A stretch of 64,000 nt of DNA from Arachnia rubra (GTDB lineage: Bacteria; Actinomycetota; Actinomycetes; Propionibacteriales; Propionibacteriaceae), in contig NZ_AP024463.1 of NCBI RefSeq assembly GCF_019973735.1, positions 806,001-870,000 of the forward strand. The letters run 5' to 3'. Below are positions 1-8,864 of this stretch, piece by piece. The notes under the pieces are model-generated. The model had not been told where the DNA came from, ran no database searches, and worked only from the letters and a program-made list of their open reading frames with translations. Numbering within the stretch: the stretch's first letter is position 1; the number at the start of each line of letters is the position of its first letter. The translations under genes and the position numbers were made by a program.

Positions 1-614
1 TTCACGTCGGCCTCGGGCACCTTGAGGTGTCGCAGGATGATGATCAGCGCGGTCAGGCCGACCGGCATGGAGATGTAGAACAGCCACCGCCAGCTGTAGG
101 CGTCGGTGATCCAGCCACCGATCAGCGGTCCTGCGGCCTGTGAGGCTCCCATCACCGCACCCATGTAACCCTGGTATTTGCCACGCTGCCTGGGCGGGAT
201 GATGGCCCCAAGAATGGTCTGCGACAGCGGCAGCAGGATACCCATCCCGGCTCCCTGGATGGCGCGGGAGAAGATCAGGAAGGGGAAGTTCATCGCCATG
301 CCGGACAGCGCGGACCCGGCGAGGAACAGTCCCAGCCCGAGGATGTAGAAGCGCCGGCGCCCGAAGATGTCGGACAGCTTCCCGCTGACCGGCGTGATGA
401 CCGCCGAGACCAGCATCACGATCGTCGAGAGCCAGGAATACCAGGCCAGACCGCCGAGGTCCGCGACGATCCGTGGGATGGCGGGGGAGACGATGGTCTG
501 GCTGATCGACGCGGTGAACATCCCCACCACAAGTCCCGCATATGCCCATCTGACGGCGTGGAAGTCGAAACTGGCTGATGGATTCCCGGTTACCTGGCCC
601 ACGCCTTCGCTCAT
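1..614 (-). CDS. MFS drug exporter, DHA2 (EmrB/QacA) type, N-terminal part
   Basis: The first 204 codons of a major facilitator exporter; the rest lies beyond the left edge of the window. Reading from ATG at 614 gives a short cytoplasmic tail, then helices that begin around residue 18. The MFS motif A region appears as SGKLSDIFGRRR between helices 2 and 3, followed by the helix-4 arginine and a motif C-like stretch (GAVMGASQAAGPLIGGWI) typical of proton/drug antiporters with 14 helices. The gene is divergent from the NAD(P)-binding protein at 720. The substrate cannot be told from this half. Confidence 0.85.
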   Translation of the reverse strand, partial: MSEGVGQVTGNPSASFDFHAVRWAYAGLVVGMFTASISQTIVSPAIPRIVADLGGLAWYSWLSTIVMLVSAVITPVSGKLSDIFGRRRFYILGLGLFLAGSALSGMAMNFPFLIFSRAIQGAGMGILLPLSQTILGAIIPPRQRGKYQGYMGAVMGASQAAGPLIGGWITDAYSWRWLFYISMPVGLTALIIILRHLKVPEADV

Positions 615-719
615 GAGGCCGAAGGTACACCTCACCTGGCGGCGTGATCTGGAAGGCCGGGCTGTTGAATCAGGGCAATAGCCTGGGGTGGGCATGAAGT
701 TTTGAGGAAGGAGCCTTTG

Positions 720-1403
720 ATGTCGCGCATCGTCATCGTCGGTGGCCATGGGAAGGTCGCCCTGCTGCTCGCGCCGCTTCTTACGGGGCGTGGCGACCAG
801 GTGGTCTCCCTGATCCGCGACCCAGCCCAGAGCGGCGACGTCACCGCTGCGGGAGCCGAGCCCCTGGTGTTGAGCGTTGAGGAGGCCGGGCTGGGGGATC
901 TCACCCAGGCCTTCGAGGGCGCTGATGCTGTGGTGTGGTCGGCGGGTGCTGGCGGCAAGGGCGGACCGGAGCGGACCGACGCCATCGACCGGGTCGCCGC
1001 CATTCGCAGCATGGAGGCGGCAGCGGCCGCGGGGGCCCGGCGCTATGTGATGGTCTCGTTCATCGGCTCCCATGGGGAGATCGCCGAGGATCACCCGCTT
1101 CTCGCCTACGCGCTGGCCAAACTCGCTGCCGATCGCCACCTCCAGACCACGGACTTGGACTGGACGATCCTCGGTCCCGGTCTCCTCACTCTCGACGAGC
1201 CCACCGGGAGGATCACGCTGGGGCGTTCAGTGGATGGGATGGGCGCGAACTACCCGACTTCTCGCGCCAATGTCGCCGCGGTGATAGCAGCCGCCCTCAG
1301 CGATGACAGGACCATCGGCAAGGTCATCCCCTTCTGCGACGGCGACGTGCCCATCGCCGAGGCCCTGGCTGATGTGCCGGCCGAGTTCGCCGACCTTTCC
1401 TGA
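720..1403 (+). CDS. NAD(P)H-binding protein, atypical short-chain dehydrogenase (NmrA/YwnB-like)
   Basis: A 227-residue single-domain Rossmann protein. The N-terminus reads MSRIVIVGGHGKVA, a GGxGxxG-like dinucleotide site, and YALAKLAADRHL around residue 125 resembles the extended/atypical SDR core. These proteins are usually NAD(P)H-dependent reductases, epimerase-like enzymes or redox sensors, and the substrate is not known here. I chose ATG 720 over the in-frame TTG at 702 because the ribosome site AGGAAGGAG (705-713) lies between them at good spacing. It is a stand-alone gene, convergent with the tRNA-Ser gene. Confidence 0.85.
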   Translation: MSRIVIVGGHGKVALLLAPLLTGRGDQVVSLIRDPAQSGDVTAAGAEPLVLSVEEAGLGDLTQAFEGADAVVWSAGAGGKGGPERTDAIDRVAAIRSMEAAAAAGARRYVMVSFIGSHGEIAEDHPLLAYALAKLAADRHLQTTDLDWTILGPGLLTLDEPTGRITLGRSVDGMGANYPTSRANVAAVIAAALSDDRTIGKVIPFCDGDVPIAEALADVPAEFADLS

Positions 1404-1430
1404 GACGAAGAGACTGAGATCTGCAAGAAA

Positions 1431-1468
1431 AACTTGGGCTCCCGGCTTTGCTGCCGGGAGCCCAAGTT
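1431..1468 (-). terminator. Rho-independent terminator of the tRNA-Ser gene
   Basis: A perfect 16-bp stem (1431-1446 with 1453-1468) around a 6-nt loop. On the minus strand it is followed directly by TTTTTCTT, so it terminates the tRNA transcript. It may also stop transcription arriving from 1403 on the plus strand. Confidence 0.85.
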
Positions 1469-1474
1469 ACTCAG

Positions 1475-1559
1475 CGGAGGATACGAGATTCGAACTCGTG
1501 AGGGCGTGAACCCAACCCGCTTTCCAAGCGAGCGCCATAGGCCTCTAGGCGAATCCTCC
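1475..1559 (-). tRNA. tRNA-Ser (anticodon GGA)
   Basis: The minus strand folds as a class II tRNA with a long variable arm: 7-bp acceptor stem GGAGGAT/ATCCTCC, D-arm after it, anticodon loop TTGGAAA giving GGA, a long variable stem, then the T-arm GAGTTCGAATCTC. The discriminator base is G, as expected for serine. CCA does not appear to be encoded. A terminator follows at 1431-1468. Confidence 0.95.
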
Positions 1560-1617
1560 GCCGGGAACCATACCCGAGGTCGCGGGCTGGGGCAAACCTG
1601 GTGGTATCCCGTGGTTG

Positions 1618-3021
1618 TCAGTGGTGGAAGCCGGATTGCCTGGCGGCTGAGGGCATGGGGGCGGTCAGGGCGTTGAGATAGCCGACCTCGGTACGCAGGT
1701 CCTCCAGGAAGGCTTGCGCGAGGTCGTGGCTGAACCCGTTGCGGACCACGACGCGCTGCACCAGGACGTCAGCCAGGTCATCGGGCAGGGGATAGGTGGG
1801 CACCAGCCAGCCTTTCATGCGTAGCCGGTCAGAGAGGTCGTGCAGTTCCCAGCAGCGTCCCGGGCGCTGGGCGAGGCGCCAGGCGAAGACGGGAATGCCG
1901 GTGCCGTCGCTGCACAGCTCGAAGTCATCCATCGCTCCGATCTGGTCCGCCAGGAACGTCGCCACCGCCTGCGACGTCTCGTGCACCCGCCGGTACCCGT
2001 CGGCCCCCAGCCGTAGGAACAGGTAGTACTGGAGCAGCACCTGCGACCCAGGCCGGGAGAAATTCAACGCGAAGGTCGGCATATCTCCGCCCAGGTAGCT
2101 GACGCGGAACACCAGGTCCTCGGGCAGGTCATCGGTGGTGCGCCACACCGCCCAGCCCAGCCCGGGGTAGACCAGTCCATATTTGTGCCCCGACGTGTTG
2201 ATGGACGCCACCCGCTCCAGCCGGAAGTCCCAGACCAGGTCCGGTTGCAGGAACGGCGCCACCATCGCGCCCGACGCCCCGTCGACGTGGATCTTGACGT
2301 CGAGCCCGGTCGTGGCCTGGATGCGGTCCAGGGCGGCCGCTATCTCGGCCACCGGCTCGTAGCGTCCCGTGTAGGTGACCCCCAGGATCGCCACCACGCC
2401 GATGGTGTTCTCGTCGACGTAGTTCTCCAGGCTGTGCCCGTCGAGCACTGGGTGTTCCTCACTGACCGGCACGTAGCGCGCTTCGACGTCCCAGTAGTTG
2501 CAGAACTTCTCCCAGCACACCTGCACCGCGCTGGACATCACCAGGTTCGGGCGGTCTGTGGGTTTCTCAGCCGCGCGGCGGGCCTGCTGCCAGCGGCGCT
2601 TCAGGGCTAGCCCACCGAGCATCGCCGCCTCCGACGATCCGATCGTCGAGGTGCCGATCGCATGTTCCGGGTCGGGGGCATGCCACAGATCGGCGAGCAT
2701 CTGCCAGCACCGGGTCTCGATCTCGGCGGTGCGCGGGTACTCGTCCTTGTCGATCATGTTCTTGTCCGCCGACTCGACGAGGAGCCGGCTCGCGTGATCG
2801 TCCATCCAGGTGCCGACGAAGGTGGCCAGGTTGAGACGGGCGTTGCCGTCGAGCATCGCCTCGTCGTGGACGATCTGGTACGCGGTCTCCGGCAGCGACT
2901 CGCCTTGTGGAAGCCGTGTTCTCGGTAGCTCGGTGGCCTCACCGGGGCGGGCGAAGAGCGGATTCAGCTTTACCTGGCTGGGAGCGTTGGACGGTGTTGG
3001 GCGGGGGCGTGGCGGTCTCAT
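1618..3021 (-). CDS. gadB: Glutamate decarboxylase (PLP-dependent)
   Basis: Converts L-glutamate to GABA and CO2 while consuming a proton, in the cytoplasm, and so supports acid tolerance. The 467 residues match the usual length of bacterial GadB. The group II decarboxylase core is intact: IGTSTIGSSEA near the substrate/PLP site, HVDGASGA with the PLP-contacting Asp, and INTSGHKYGLVYPG carrying the Schiff-base lysine after SGH. The start is ATG 3021 behind GAGGT; the frame stays open upstream but without homology. It lies 80 bp downstream of a sodium/proton antiporter-like gene in the same direction, probably one operon. No GadC-type glutamate/GABA antiporter is in the window. Confidence 0.95.
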   Translation of the reverse strand: MRPPRPRPTPSNAPSQVKLNPLFARPGEATELPRTRLPQGESLPETAYQIVHDEAMLDGNARLNLATFVGTWMDDHASRLLVESADKNMIDKDEYPRTAEIETRCWQMLADLWHAPDPEHAIGTSTIGSSEAAMLGGLALKRRWQQARRAAEKPTDRPNLVMSSAVQVCWEKFCNYWDVEARYVPVSEEHPVLDGHSLENYVDENTIGVVAILGVTYTGRYEPVAEIAAALDRIQATTGLDVKIHVDGASGAMVAPFLQPDLVWDFRLERVASINTSGHKYGLVYPGLGWAVWRTTDDLPEDLVFRVSYLGGDMPTFALNFSRPGSQVLLQYYLFLRLGADGYRRVHETSQAVATFLADQIGAMDDFELCSDGTGIPVFAWRLAQRPGRCWELHDLSDRLRMKGWLVPTYPLPDDLADVLVQRVVVRNGFSHDLAQAFLEDLRTEVGYLNALTAPMPSAARQSGFHH

Positions 3022-3101
3022 AGCTACCTCGATTCGCTGGGCGAGGGTGTTAAGTCGATCTTGCCTCAAGAGACCGGGAATGTCCCGGGAACCGGGGAAC
3101 T

Positions 3102-4445
3102 TCAGAGCACCATGGCCGCCACCCAGCCTGCGGCCAGCAGCGGCAGGTTGAAGTGCAGGAAGGTGGGGATGACGGTGTCGCGCATGTGGTCGTGCTGGCC
3201 GTCGGCATTGAGGCCGGCGGTGGGGCCGAGGGTGGAGTCGGAGGCGGGGGAGCCCGCGTCGCCCAGGGCGCCTGCCGTGCCGATGATCGAGACGGTCGCT
3301 AGGGTTGAGAAACCCAGCGCACCGCACAACGGGACGTAGATGGCCGTGATGATCGGCAGGGTGGAGAACGACGACCCGATGCCCATCGTCACGAGCAGCC
3401 CGACGAAGAGCATCGCGAAGGCGGCCATGGCTTTGTTGTCGCCGAACAGCCCGGCGGTTGCCTGGACGAGCGGGTCGACCTGCCCGGATGCCTTCATCAC
3501 TGACGCGAACCCCTGTGCCGTGATCATGATGAAACCGATCAGAGCCATCATGCGCATGCCCGAGGTGAACACCTCGTCAGCCTCCAGGCGCCGCACCACC
3601 CCTGTTGCGATGAAGATGAAAAGACCCACCAGGGCGCCGACGAGCAGCGGATCCGCCTTGGAGCCGCTGACGGTCAGCCAGGACTGGATGGCGAAGCTGC
3701 CGAGGATCGCGACCACCGCGACGATCACTTTCGGACGGCTGATCTCCGCTGGCGCGCTCACATCGATCTTCGCGCCGGGGTCGTAGTCGCGTGGTGCCCG
3801 GTAGGTCACCAGGACCGCGATCAGCAGGCCCGCAACCATGCCGAGGGCTGGGATGCCCATCGCTGCCATCACGTTGACGCCCTGGACGTCGAGTCCCGCA
3901 TTGGCGATGTTGCCCAGCAGGATGTCCTCCAGGAAGATCTTCCCGAAACCGAGCGGCAGGTACATGTAGGTGGTCACCAGGCCGAAGGTGAGGACGCAGG
4001 CCACAGCGCGGCGATCGAGCCGCAGCTTGGTCATGATCACCAGCAGCGGCGGGATCAGCAGCGGAATGAACGCGATGTGGACGGGGATCAGGTTCTGGCT
4101 CATCACAGCCATCGCGGCCAGGCCACCCAGCATGCCCCACTTCACCCAGAAGGTGGTCCTCTGCCCGGCGTCCTGGCCATCGAGACGGCGGATGAGGACG
4201 TCGGCCAGCAACTGCGTCAGGCCGGAATGGGCGACGGCCATCGCGAAAGCGCCGAGCAGCGCGTACGACAGGGCGATTCGCGCACCTCCCGCCAGGCCTT
4301 CCTGGAAGGCCACCATCGTCGCCTCCAGTCCGATCCCCGAGAGCAGGCCACCCACCACAGCGCCCAGGAACAGCGACAAGACGACATGCACCCGGAGGGT
4401 CGCGAGTATCAGCATCACCAGGACGGCGGCCACCACGGCATTCAT
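3102..4445 (-). CDS. Na+/H+ antiporter family membrane protein (NhaC/YuiF-like)
   Basis: A 447-residue protein that is hydrophobic throughout, with about 11-12 predicted helices. Conserved-looking segments include ALSYALLGAFAMAVAHSG and the paired stretches AVMSQNLIPVHIAFIPLLIP and GIGSSFSTLPIITAIYVPL, which fit the Na_H_antiport_2 group. The last part, GDAGSPASDSTLGPTAGLN, also belongs to that family. I chose ATG 4445 with GGAGAGGA seven bases upstream, rather than the TTG at 4460. Being upstream of gadB in an apparent operon, it may help pH homeostasis or move amino acids/organic ions; the transported ion is an inference. Confidence 0.8.
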   Translation of the reverse strand: MNAVVAAVLVMLILATLRVHVVLSLFLGAVVGGLLSGIGLEATMVAFQEGLAGGARIALSYALLGAFAMAVAHSGLTQLLADVLIRRLDGQDAGQRTTFWVKWGMLGGLAAMAVMSQNLIPVHIAFIPLLIPPLLVIMTKLRLDRRAVACVLTFGLVTTYMYLPLGFGKIFLEDILLGNIANAGLDVQGVNVMAAMGIPALGMVAGLLIAVLVTYRAPRDYDPGAKIDVSAPAEISRPKVIVAVVAILGSFAIQSWLTVSGSKADPLLVGALVGLFIFIATGVVRRLEADEVFTSGMRMMALIGFIMITAQGFASVMKASGQVDPLVQATAGLFGDNKAMAAFAMLFVGLLVTMGIGSSFSTLPIITAIYVPLCGALGFSTLATVSIIGTAGALGDAGSPASDSTLGPTAGLNADGQHDHMRDTVIPTFLHFNLPLLAAGWVAAMVL

Positions 4446-4639
4446 TCGGGTCCTCTCCAATCGACGGCAGGAGCCTAGCGCTGTGCGTCGTAATTTAGCC
4501 GGTGTTTTCCCTCCGGATCCGCGGTGCCTGGGCTGAGGCTCATCTCGCCCACGGTGCGGCCCGGTGGTGTTTCGCTCGGTTGTCTTGGTGCATCATCCGC
4601 CCTGGTGGAGCTGTCCTTGCTCTAGGGCATCTGAGCGAG

Positions 4640-4669
4640 ACGACACCTAGCGTGGATCTCATGTACACT
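4640..4669 (+). promoter_or_regulatory. Probable promoter of the SRP RNA gene
   Basis: A -35-like ACGACA (4640-4645) and a -10 TACACT (4664-4669) are 18 bp apart, putting transcription start near 4676, just before the SRP RNA fold begins. Between 4446 and 4639 I see no credible gene. Confidence 0.45.
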
Positions 4670-4677
4670 CGTCAGCG

Positions 4678-4763
4678 GTTCCTCGCGTGGCGGTACCTCG
4701 CCCAATTCCCCCAGGGCCGGAAGGCAGCAAGGGTAAGTGAGCTCTTCCGGGTGCGCGAGGGGC
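4678..4763 (+). ncRNA. ffs: Signal recognition particle RNA (4.5S type)
   Basis: The apical SRP Alu-less hairpin is easy to recognise: the GGAAGGCAGCAAGGG loop region (4719-4733) with the Ffh-binding symmetric and asymmetric loops and GGNA-type tetraloop region. Outer stem CCTCGCG (4681-4687) pairs with CGCGAGG (4754-4760). The transcript ends in GGGGCC followed by a T-rich tract (4765-4775), serving as terminator. Ends are approximate by a few bases. Confidence 0.93.
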
Positions 4764-4845
4764 CTTTTTCTTTTCTCGGGTCATTGCCCCTAGGGGCGCT
4801 TCCCTAGGGGATTGTGGGTGGTGGAAAGACCTTGGGCGGATGACG

Positions 4846-4864
4846 TGCTAGACAATGTCTAGCA
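4846..4864. promoter_or_regulatory. Operator-like 19-bp inverted repeat upstream of the M28 peptidase
   Basis: TGCTAGACAATGTCTAGCA is a perfect inverted repeat with 8-bp arms and a 3-bp centre, 34 bp before the peptidase start. It has no T-tract, so a protein-binding site is more likely than a terminator. The regulator is unknown. Two CCCTAGGGG-type palindromes lie just upstream (4786-4810). Confidence 0.5.
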
Positions 4865-4898
4865 GTATGGGGACGCTTTCAACCCCCAAGGAGCGTCC

Positions 4899-6557
4899 AT
4901 GCTGATTTTCAGAAGACTTGCCCCTCTGCTTCCGCTGATAGGTGTTGTGCTGGCGGTCTTGGTTACCGCCGGCATCATGGCCGTGCCCCGGCCGGTGGCG
5001 TGTGATGCCGACCCGCGGGAGTTCTCCGCCGAGCGTGCCATGAGCCATATTGAGACCCTGGCCGACGAACCCCACAGCCTCCTGGATCGCGAGGCGCACG
5101 CCAGGGCCCGCGATGACGTCATTGCGATGTTCACGGAGCTGGGCTACCAGCCCGAGATCCATGCCCATCCGATGAAACTCCAGCAATTCCCCGGCGTCGA
5201 GAAGCTTGACGGGGTGAACGCCGAATCGATCGTGGTGCGGATTCCTGGGACTTCGGATCGCACCCTCATGATGATGGCCCACTATGACTCCGCCTTCTCC
5301 AGCGAATCTACTGCCACTCTGGAGCCTGGGACCTCTCATGGGGCGGCCGACGATGGTTACGGTGTCGCCACCATCGTCGAGACCCTGCGGGCGCTGCGGG
5401 CCGAGGGGCGTCAGCTGGCCAACAGCCTGCTGGTCGTCATCACTGATGCGGAGGAAGCCGGCATGGTCGGCGCTACCAACGAGTTTGAATATCACAGCGC
5501 CGACTACAACAACGTGGAGCTAGTCATCAACATCGAGGCGCGCGGCATGAACGGCCCTGCTCTGATGTTCGAGACCAGCCGGGACAATGCCGCACTGCTC
5601 GACCTGTTTCTAAGGTACGCCCCGGATCCGGTCACTACATCGATGCTGCCTTCGGTCTACCGAATGATGCCGAACGGAACCGACCTGTCCATCCCATTAA
5701 GCCACGGATTCACCGGCCTGAATATCGCTGCCATCGGGGAAGGCGACCACTATCACCATGCCACCGACTCTCCAGAGTTCGTCGACCTGGGTTCTCTTCA
5801 GCATTACGGCAACCAGGTACTTGCGGTGAGCCGTGCCTGGCTTTTCGACGCCAACGCTCCTCAGCTTGAGGCTGACTCCGATGCCGATTTCTTCCCGGTC
5901 TGGCGAGGTGTGGTGGTGCGCTATCCGACGCAGGTTGGGATCGGTATCGGCGTCGCGGCCGTAGCGCTGGCCGTCGCAGCCATCGTCCTGCGGACCCGGT
6001 CCGAACACTGGCGCCGGGTGCTGGGAACGGTTTGGGGACTGGTGTGGCGCAGCACGGTAATCGGCGCCGCGGCGTGGCTGGTGCAGCAGGGGGTCTCTGC
6101 GCTCGGCTGGGGTCCTCCCGCTGGGGGGTTGGGGCCGAACCCGCTGCTGGACTGGGAGTTCTGGGGAATTGCGATCGCCGGTATTGGCTGGCTTGCCTGG
6201 TTCCTGGTCCAGCGCTGGCGGGCTGGGCTGAAGGATGAGACGACGGCGGCGGTGCTGTCGCTGCTAGCCATTGGCGCAGTGGTCTTCATGATCGTGATGC
6301 CGGGTGGGGCCTACACGGTCACTCTCACGCTCGCTGTGACGGCACTCACCGTGCTGCTGCCGATGCCCTGGCGCCTGCCTGCCGCGGCTCTCAGCGCACT
6401 GGCTGTCGGGGTGCTGTTTAGTATGCCGATCATGCTGGTGCACATGTCCATGAGCATGAACCAGCTGGCGGTCCCTGTGCTGTTCAGCATCATCCCGGTG
6501 GGGGCATTGACGCTGCTGGTTCTGCAATCCATTCCAGAGCGGGCCAGCGCGCGATAG
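4899..6557 (+). CDS. Membrane-anchored M28 family zinc metallopeptidase
   Basis: A 552-residue protein with an N-terminal membrane anchor (about residues 7-29), an extracytoplasmic M28 aminopeptidase domain (about 45-325) and a C-terminal block of about seven helices (about 345-545). The zinc and catalytic residues of the family are visible: His in MMMAHYDS, the bridging Asp in GAADDGYG, the Glu pair in DAEEAG, the acidic ligand in NIEARG and the last His in HYHHATD. This layout resembles the Fxna/ER-metallopeptidase type of multi-pass M28 enzymes. It probably trims peptides outside the membrane; the substrate is unknown. Ribosome site AAGGAG is at 4888-4893. No partner gene is adjacent. Confidence 0.88.
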   Translation: MLIFRRLAPLLPLIGVVLAVLVTAGIMAVPRPVACDADPREFSAERAMSHIETLADEPHSLLDREAHARARDDVIAMFTELGYQPEIHAHPMKLQQFPGVEKLDGVNAESIVVRIPGTSDRTLMMMAHYDSAFSSESTATLEPGTSHGAADDGYGVATIVETLRALRAEGRQLANSLLVVITDAEEAGMVGATNEFEYHSADYNNVELVINIEARGMNGPALMFETSRDNAALLDLFLRYAPDPVTTSMLPSVYRMMPNGTDLSIPLSHGFTGLNIAAIGEGDHYHHATDSPEFVDLGSLQHYGNQVLAVSRAWLFDANAPQLEADSDADFFPVWRGVVVRYPTQVGIGIGVAAVALAVAAIVLRTRSEHWRRVLGTVWGLVWRSTVIGAAAWLVQQGVSALGWGPPAGGLGPNPLLDWEFWGIAIAGIGWLAWFLVQRWRAGLKDETTAAVLSLLAIGAVVFMIVMPGGAYTVTLTLAVTALTVLLPMPWRLPAAALSALAVGVLFSMPIMLVHMSMSMNQLAVPVLFSIIPVGALTLLVLQSIPERASAR

Positions 6558-6735
6558 TCGTCTTGGGCAAGGCCCCACAGATCCCGACGTTTCCCTATCG
6601 GCGGGATCTGCACCGGCCCGGCCGCCACCTGGCCTGGACTACGATGCGGTGTTCCCCGGATGCGGAATACAATCGTATTTCCAAGCAGGAGGGCTCGTTC
6701 TTCCGAGCAGAAGTGGGGAATTTTTCTACTATGGG

Positions 6736-7497
6736 TCAGCGATCTCCCAGTTGCAGGTGCTCCCAGGAGCGTGCGGTGAGGAATGCTCCAGCGATCCCCA
6801 CTGCCAGTGGTAGCGCCAGGGCGAGTGGATCTGTCCCGCTGCCCGGAGTGGCCCAGAGGACCGGCACCGCCCATGGGATGAAATTTCCTATCCCGAATCC
6901 GGACGCGAGGTTCGTGACGACGACCACGCCCAGGGTGCCAGCGATCCCCGTCAGATAGCCGCGCCCCAGGGTGGCGAACCAGGCCACCGGCAGCGCGCTG
7001 ACGCCGAGGAGGACCCCAGACAGGGTGATGACCCCCACGCTAGCCGCAGCCCCAGCCGGGGCCAGTCCGAGGCAGATCCCCGCCAGGCCAGTCAGCAGAC
7101 CGGACGCGACAGCCAGCAGCGACGCCCAGGCCGCCGCGGCCAGGACCTTCGCCAGAGCGATCGCCGAGCGGCTGACGGGCAGCGCGAACAGGCCGACGAC
7201 GGTGCCGTCGGTGAATTCACGGCCAACGAGCCAGGCCATGACGATCCCGGCCGCGAGCAATGACGTGACGCCGGTGCTGACTGCGGCGAGCGCCGTCAGT
7301 CCGGTCCAGCCGCCGGTGGTCATGAGGCTGGCTGCCTTTGAGCCCATCTGGCTGCCGGGAGCCAGCGTGGCCGCCGCATAGCCGCCTGCGACGGTGAGCG
7401 TGACCAGAAGCAGGGCTGCTGTCGTCGCCACCCGTGTCACGGTGGCCTGCATGAGTTTGCGGGTCTCAATGGCTAGTACCTGGCGTGGGATGATCAT
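6736..7497 (-). CDS. ABC-2 type transporter permease
   Basis: A 253-residue membrane protein with about six helices and a conserved cytoplasmic stretch REFTDGTVVGLFALPVSR after helix 2, the pattern of ABC-2 permeases of the bacitracin/lantibiotic exporter type. It is the last gene of a three-gene operon and overlaps the ATPase by 4 bp (ATGA). The pair would form one exporter, with the TetR protein as its likely repressor. Substrate unknown. The 6558-6735 stretch on its 3' side holds no gene I can support. Confidence 0.85.
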   Translation of the reverse strand: MIIPRQVLAIETRKLMQATVTRVATTAALLLVTLTVAGGYAAATLAPGSQMGSKAASLMTTGGWTGLTALAAVSTGVTSLLAAGIVMAWLVGREFTDGTVVGLFALPVSRSAIALAKVLAAAAWASLLAVASGLLTGLAGICLGLAPAGAAASVGVITLSGVLLGVSALPVAWFATLGRGYLTGIAGTLGVVVVTNLASGFGIGNFIPWAVPVLWATPGSGTDPLALALPLAVGIAGAFLTARSWEHLQLGDR

Positions 7498-8216
7498 CGC
7501 GTCTGCTTCTCTGCGGCCAGGACTGTTTCGAAGAACCGGGCCTCAAGATCCGGGCCATCGGGCCTCAGGGAGTCGACGACATGCCCGGCATGCAGCACAT
7601 CGACGCGGTGCGCGATGCGCGCGAGCTCGTCGAAATGATGGCTCGTCACCAGCACGGCGGTGCCGTCATGGGTCAGGTCCGTGATGAGGCCGCGCAGCCC
7701 GGCGATCGCCAGGGGGTCCAGCGCGTTTGTCGGCTCGTCGAGGATCAGCAGCCGGGGACGGTGGGCCATGGCCGCCACCAGTCCCACCTTCTGGCGGGTA
7801 CCCAGGGACAGGCGTCGCGCCGGGACGTCCAGCCAGTCGGTCAGGCCGAGGCGGCCGGCGAGCTCAGCGATGCCGGATGCGAGGGCGGCGGGGTCGTGAC
7901 CGTGCAGGATGGCGGAGGCGATGATGTTCTGCCGGGCCGTCAGCTCAGGGTAGGAGAACGGGGTCTCGACCAGGTGCCCGACGCTACGCCAGATGTCGTG
8001 GCTGGCGCTCGGGGTCTTCCTCCCCAGGACCTCGACCGTCCCGGAATCGGGGCGCAGCATTCCCAGGGCGATGCGCAGGGCGGTCGTCTTGCCTGCCCCG
8101 TTGAGGCCAGCCAGGGCATGGCACTCCCCGAGATGCACGACGAGGTCCAGGCCGCTCAGGACCCTCCGGGCTCGCAGGGAGCGGGTGACTGCCCGGAGCG
8201 CCAGCGCGACGCTCAT
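7494..8216 (-). CDS. ABC transporter ATP-binding protein
   Basis: A 240-residue nucleotide-binding subunit with Walker A GLNGAGKTT (around residue 38), the signature region LSLGTRQKVGL in place of LSGGQ, Walker [14 protein letters not shown] and switch His in VTSHHFDEL. The variant signature is common in drug/bacteriocin exporter ATPases of the CcmA group. It overlaps the permease downstream by 4 bp and the TetR gene upstream by 4 bp, so the three are translationally coupled. Confidence 0.92.
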   Translation of the reverse strand: MSVALALRAVTRSLRARRVLSGLDLVVHLGECHALAGLNGAGKTTALRIALGMLRPDSGTVEVLGRKTPSASHDIWRSVGHLVETPFSYPELTARQNIIASAILHGHDPAALASGIAELAGRLGLTDWLDVPARRLSLGTRQKVGLVAAMAHRPRLLILDEPTNALDPLAIAGLRGLITDLTHDGTAVLVTSHHFDELARIAHRVDVLHAGHVVDSLRPDGPDLEARFFETVLAAEKQTR

Positions 8217-8779
8217 CCCGCACCCCCCGCCAGGCCTGACAACCCTCTCCGCAGGGCCTGGGCGGCCGATTCGCGGGCTGGTTCCGAGGCCCAGGCCAGG
8301 AGCAGTGCCGTGGCGGCCCCGATCACAGCTCCCGCGGCCGCACGGGCGTCGGCGGGGTCAGTGCCTTGGGCGGTCAGCTCCTGGCAGATCGCGTCCTGTG
8401 TGGCCTGTCCGGACGCCCAGGCCGCCGATCTCAGCGCGCCGGTGGTGGCGATCAGCTCGATGCGCCTGCGGAACCCATCCGAGGCCAGCTCGGCGCTGGC
8501 CTCGTCGCCGGCCAAGGCGGTGAGCAGTCCCCGGGTCGCGCGTTCCAGGGGTGGGAGGTCAGTGGGCTGCGCCGCGACAGCGGTTGCGATGACAGGGTCG
8601 AACAGATCACCCACGACCACGGACTCCTTGGTGGGGAAAAGCCGAAAGAAGGTCATGTGGGAGACCCCCGCGGCTGCCGCGATCTGCGCGACCGAGGTCT
8701 GCGCATAGCCGTGTTCCTGGAAGAGTCTCAGGGCGGTGTCCTGAAGCCTGGCCCGGTTGTGGGCTGCAGCGGTTCGCAT
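8213..8779 (-). CDS. TetR family repressor of the ABC exporter operon
   Basis: A 188-residue TetR regulator with the N-terminal helix-turn-helix around residues 10-55 (TSVAQIAAAAGVSHMTFFRLF) and a divergent Ala-rich ligand domain. It is the first gene of the operon with the ATPase and permease. A perfect 7-bp inverted repeat at 8799-8817, just upstream of its start, is a good candidate for its own operator, so autoregulation is likely. Confidence 0.9.
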   Translation of the reverse strand: MRTAAAHNRARLQDTALRLFQEHGYAQTSVAQIAAAAGVSHMTFFRLFPTKESVVVGDLFDPVIATAVAAQPTDLPPLERATRGLLTALAGDEASAELASDGFRRRIELIATTGALRSAAWASGQATQDAICQELTAQGTDPADARAAAGAVIGAATALLLAWASEPARESAAQALRRGLSGLAGGAG

Positions 8780-8798
8780 GCGTCGATGTTAGCAAATA

Positions 8799-8817
8799 AC
8801 TGTTATTGAGTAACAGT
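8799..8817. promoter_or_regulatory. Probable TetR operator
   Basis: ACTGTTA and TAACAGT form a perfect inverted repeat with a 5-bp spacer, 20 bp upstream of the tetR start at 8779, in AT-rich DNA that could contain the -10 region. It is also 48 bp upstream of the dnaX start on the other strand. Confidence 0.6.
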
Positions 8818-8864
8818 GATGGTTGTGAGGACTGACCGGACCGCCGGCTGGCGTACAAGAGTCG

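Noticed and set aside
4502..4807. Plus-strand frame of 101 codons
   Set aside because: It runs through the SRP RNA gene and its promoter; the RNA explains the conservation.
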